64,000 nucleotides of DNA from Phycisphaerae bacterium. GTDB lineage: Bacteria; Planctomycetota; Phycisphaerae; SM23-33. The notes under the pieces were generated by a model. It saw only the letters and a program-made list of their open reading frames with translations, was not told the DNA's origin and made no database searches. Positions 63,076 to 64,000 of the stretch are shown here, piece by piece. The position numbers and the translations under genes were made by a program. Position 1 is the first letter of the stretch. Every line of letters begins with the position of its first letter. Location: positions 1 through 64,000 of the forward strand of contig DRGC01000079.1 in assembly GCA_011050235.1 (NCBI GenBank). Reading direction: 5' to 3'.

Positions 63076-63159
63076 AAGCTCCAAGCTCCAAGAAAAGAAC
63101 AAGCTCCAAGGATCTGCCGGAGGCGCCCTTGGAACTTGTGGGTTGGAACTTGAAACTTG
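63076..63159. repeat. CAAGCTC-word array with internal inverted repeat
   Basis: AAGCTCCAAGCTCCAAG and AACAAGCTCCAAGG on the left, CCTTGGAACTTG and TTGGAACTTGAAACTTG on the right. CAAGCTCCAAGG (63100-63111) pairs with CCTTGGAACTTG (63127-63138) over 12 bp with one mismatch. Fills the space between two convergent genes; possibly a two-way terminator, but without a T-run. Confidence 0.75.
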
Positions 63160-63166
63160 CTGTTTC

Positions 63167-64000
63167 TTAGTCGTCCAGTTCGCCTGGGGCCAGGCCTGCC
63201 GGGAGAGGCGCGGGTTGCCGGCACGTGGTTGTCAGCTCGATGTGCTTGCCCGTGTCGGAGGCGTCGTGGAAGGCCCACATGATGTCCAGCACGTGGTTGC
63301 CCAGTTCGCCGCTGGCGCGGTGCGCTCGGCCGGTCCGCAGGGCGTAGGCCATGTCGGCCGGGCCCATGCCGCGGCCGTTGGGGTCGGCGGTGTGGGTCAA
63401 GGCGATCTCGTCCTGCTTTTCCCAGTCCTTGCCGATCCGGACCGGCCCGCCGAACCCGTTGGGGTCGGGCGCCCACATCGTTCCTTCGGTGCCGTAAATC
63501 TCGATGATGGGCAGCCGATGCGTCCAGACGTCGAAGCTGGTGACGATCGTGGCGATGGCGCCGTTGTCAAAATCCATCACGCCGGCGACGTGCGTGGGCA
63601 CCTCGACGGGGATGACCTTGCCGTTCTTCTTCTCGCTGGTGATGGTTCGCTCGTCGAACCCCTTGCCCGTCGAGCCGGTAACGCGCTTGACCGGCCCCAT
63701 CAGGGAGACCAGCGCGGTGATGTAGTAGGGGCCCATGTCGAACATCGGCCCGCCGCCGGGGGCGTAGTAGAACTCCGGATCGGGGTGCCAACTCTCGTGG
63801 CCGTGACAGGCCATGAACGCCGTCGCCGCGATCGGCCGACCGATGGCGCCTTCGTCGATCAGCTTGCGGCAGGTCTGCAGCCCGGCCCCGAGGAACGTAT
63901 CCGGGGCCGCCCCGGTCAGCACGCCCTTGGCCTTGGCGGCGTCGAGGACCTTGCGGGCCTCGTCGCGCGTGACGGCGAAGGGCTTTTCCACGTGGACATT
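63167..64000 (-). CDS. Gfo/Idh/MocA family oxidoreductase, N-terminus beyond window
   Basis: Sugar or inositol-type NAD(P)-dependent dehydrogenase. The visible 277 residues begin in [17 protein letters not shown], where VEKP contains the catalytic-region Lys. They continue with [40 protein letters not shown] and [19 protein letters not shown]. The frame runs off the window end, so about 90 residues with the Rossmann GxGxxG are missing. It stands apart from the sugar genes; substrate unknown. Confidence 0.9.
   Translation of the reverse strand, partial: NVHVEKPFAVTRDEARKVLDAAKAKGVLTGAAPDTFLGAGLQTCRKLIDEGAIGRPIAATAFMACHGHESWHPDPEFYYAPGGGPMFDMGPYYITALVSLMGPVKRVTGSTGKGFDERTITSEKKNGKVIPVEVPTHVAGVMDFDNGAIATIVTSFDVWTHRLPIIEIYGTEGTMWAPDPNGFGGPVRIGKDWEKQDEIALTHTADPNGRGMGPADMAYALRTGRAHRASGELGNHVLDIMWAFHDASDTGKHIELTTTCRQPAPLPAGLAPGELDD

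Overview
The window looks like chromosomal DNA of an anaerobic or microaerophilic member of the Planctomycetota (PVC superphylum), most plausibly class Phycisphaerae. The sequence-based reasons are high GC, a small basic protein of the type known from PVC genomes (47417-47698), a microcompartment shell protein with its flavin/Fe-S partner, a DksA-like protein with a histone-H1-like tail, and oxygen-sensitive redox genes (rnfCD, rubrerythrin, metV/metF, a ferredoxin-containing aldo/keto reductase). The taxonomic call is inference. No phage, insertion sequence, integrase, rRNA operon or CRISPR array was seen. One tRNA (Gln, UUG) is present.

Layout. 0-8 kb: two minus-strand housekeeping operons, tRNA-Gln/prs/rplY/pth and rpsP/trmD/rplS/yraN/tatD/moxR, with a DUF401 membrane protein between them. 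7.7-10.1 kb: queuosine genes queE-queD divergent from a polytopic GT-C-like protein. 10.1-15.6 kb: rnfD-rnfC, a PpiC-type lipoprotein, and two parts (MCE and ATPase) of an Mla-type lipid transporter. 15.8-18.1 kb: zwf-pgl (oxidative pentose phosphate pathway). 18.1-25.4 kb: a complete oligopeptide-type ABC operon plus an exported unknown. 25.3-29.2 kb: an untranslated stretch with a minus-strand intrinsic terminator, a GH35 beta-galactosidase and an HU protein.

29.4-37.5 kb is the most unusual redox block. A PduS-like flavin/Fe-S reductase and a PduT-like tandem-BMC shell protein are followed by a three-part fusion (GltD-type flavoprotein, two ferredoxin clusters, MvhD-like C-terminus), then metV and metF, and convergently folD. 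I read this as a methylene-tetrahydrofolate reductase with an unusual dedicated electron input, next to a microcompartment electron port.

37.6-47.7 kb holds a lipid-type cluster: GH3-family acyl-adenylating enzyme, alpha/beta hydrolase, two ketosynthases (one lacking the second catalytic His and the Lys), two paralogous hot-dog dehydratases, a long acyl carrier protein, a putative glycerol-1-phosphate dehydrogenase and an aminotransferase. 47.7-56.6 kb is mainly sugar metabolism (xylA, a GH4 enzyme, an MFS carrier) with an aldo/keto reductase and rubrerythrin. 56.6-64 kb is housekeeping (ribD, rlmN, lspA, metK, rpmH, a CYTH protein) ending in a truncated Gfo/Idh/MocA oxidoreductase.

Two global patterns recur. 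First, several genes have a -10 box only 6-10 bp before the start codon and no Shine-Dalgarno, which predicts leaderless or near-leaderless mRNAs. Second, gene-free spacers carry short-word tandem arrays and long perfect hairpins, including two hairpins that differ by a compensatory base pair.
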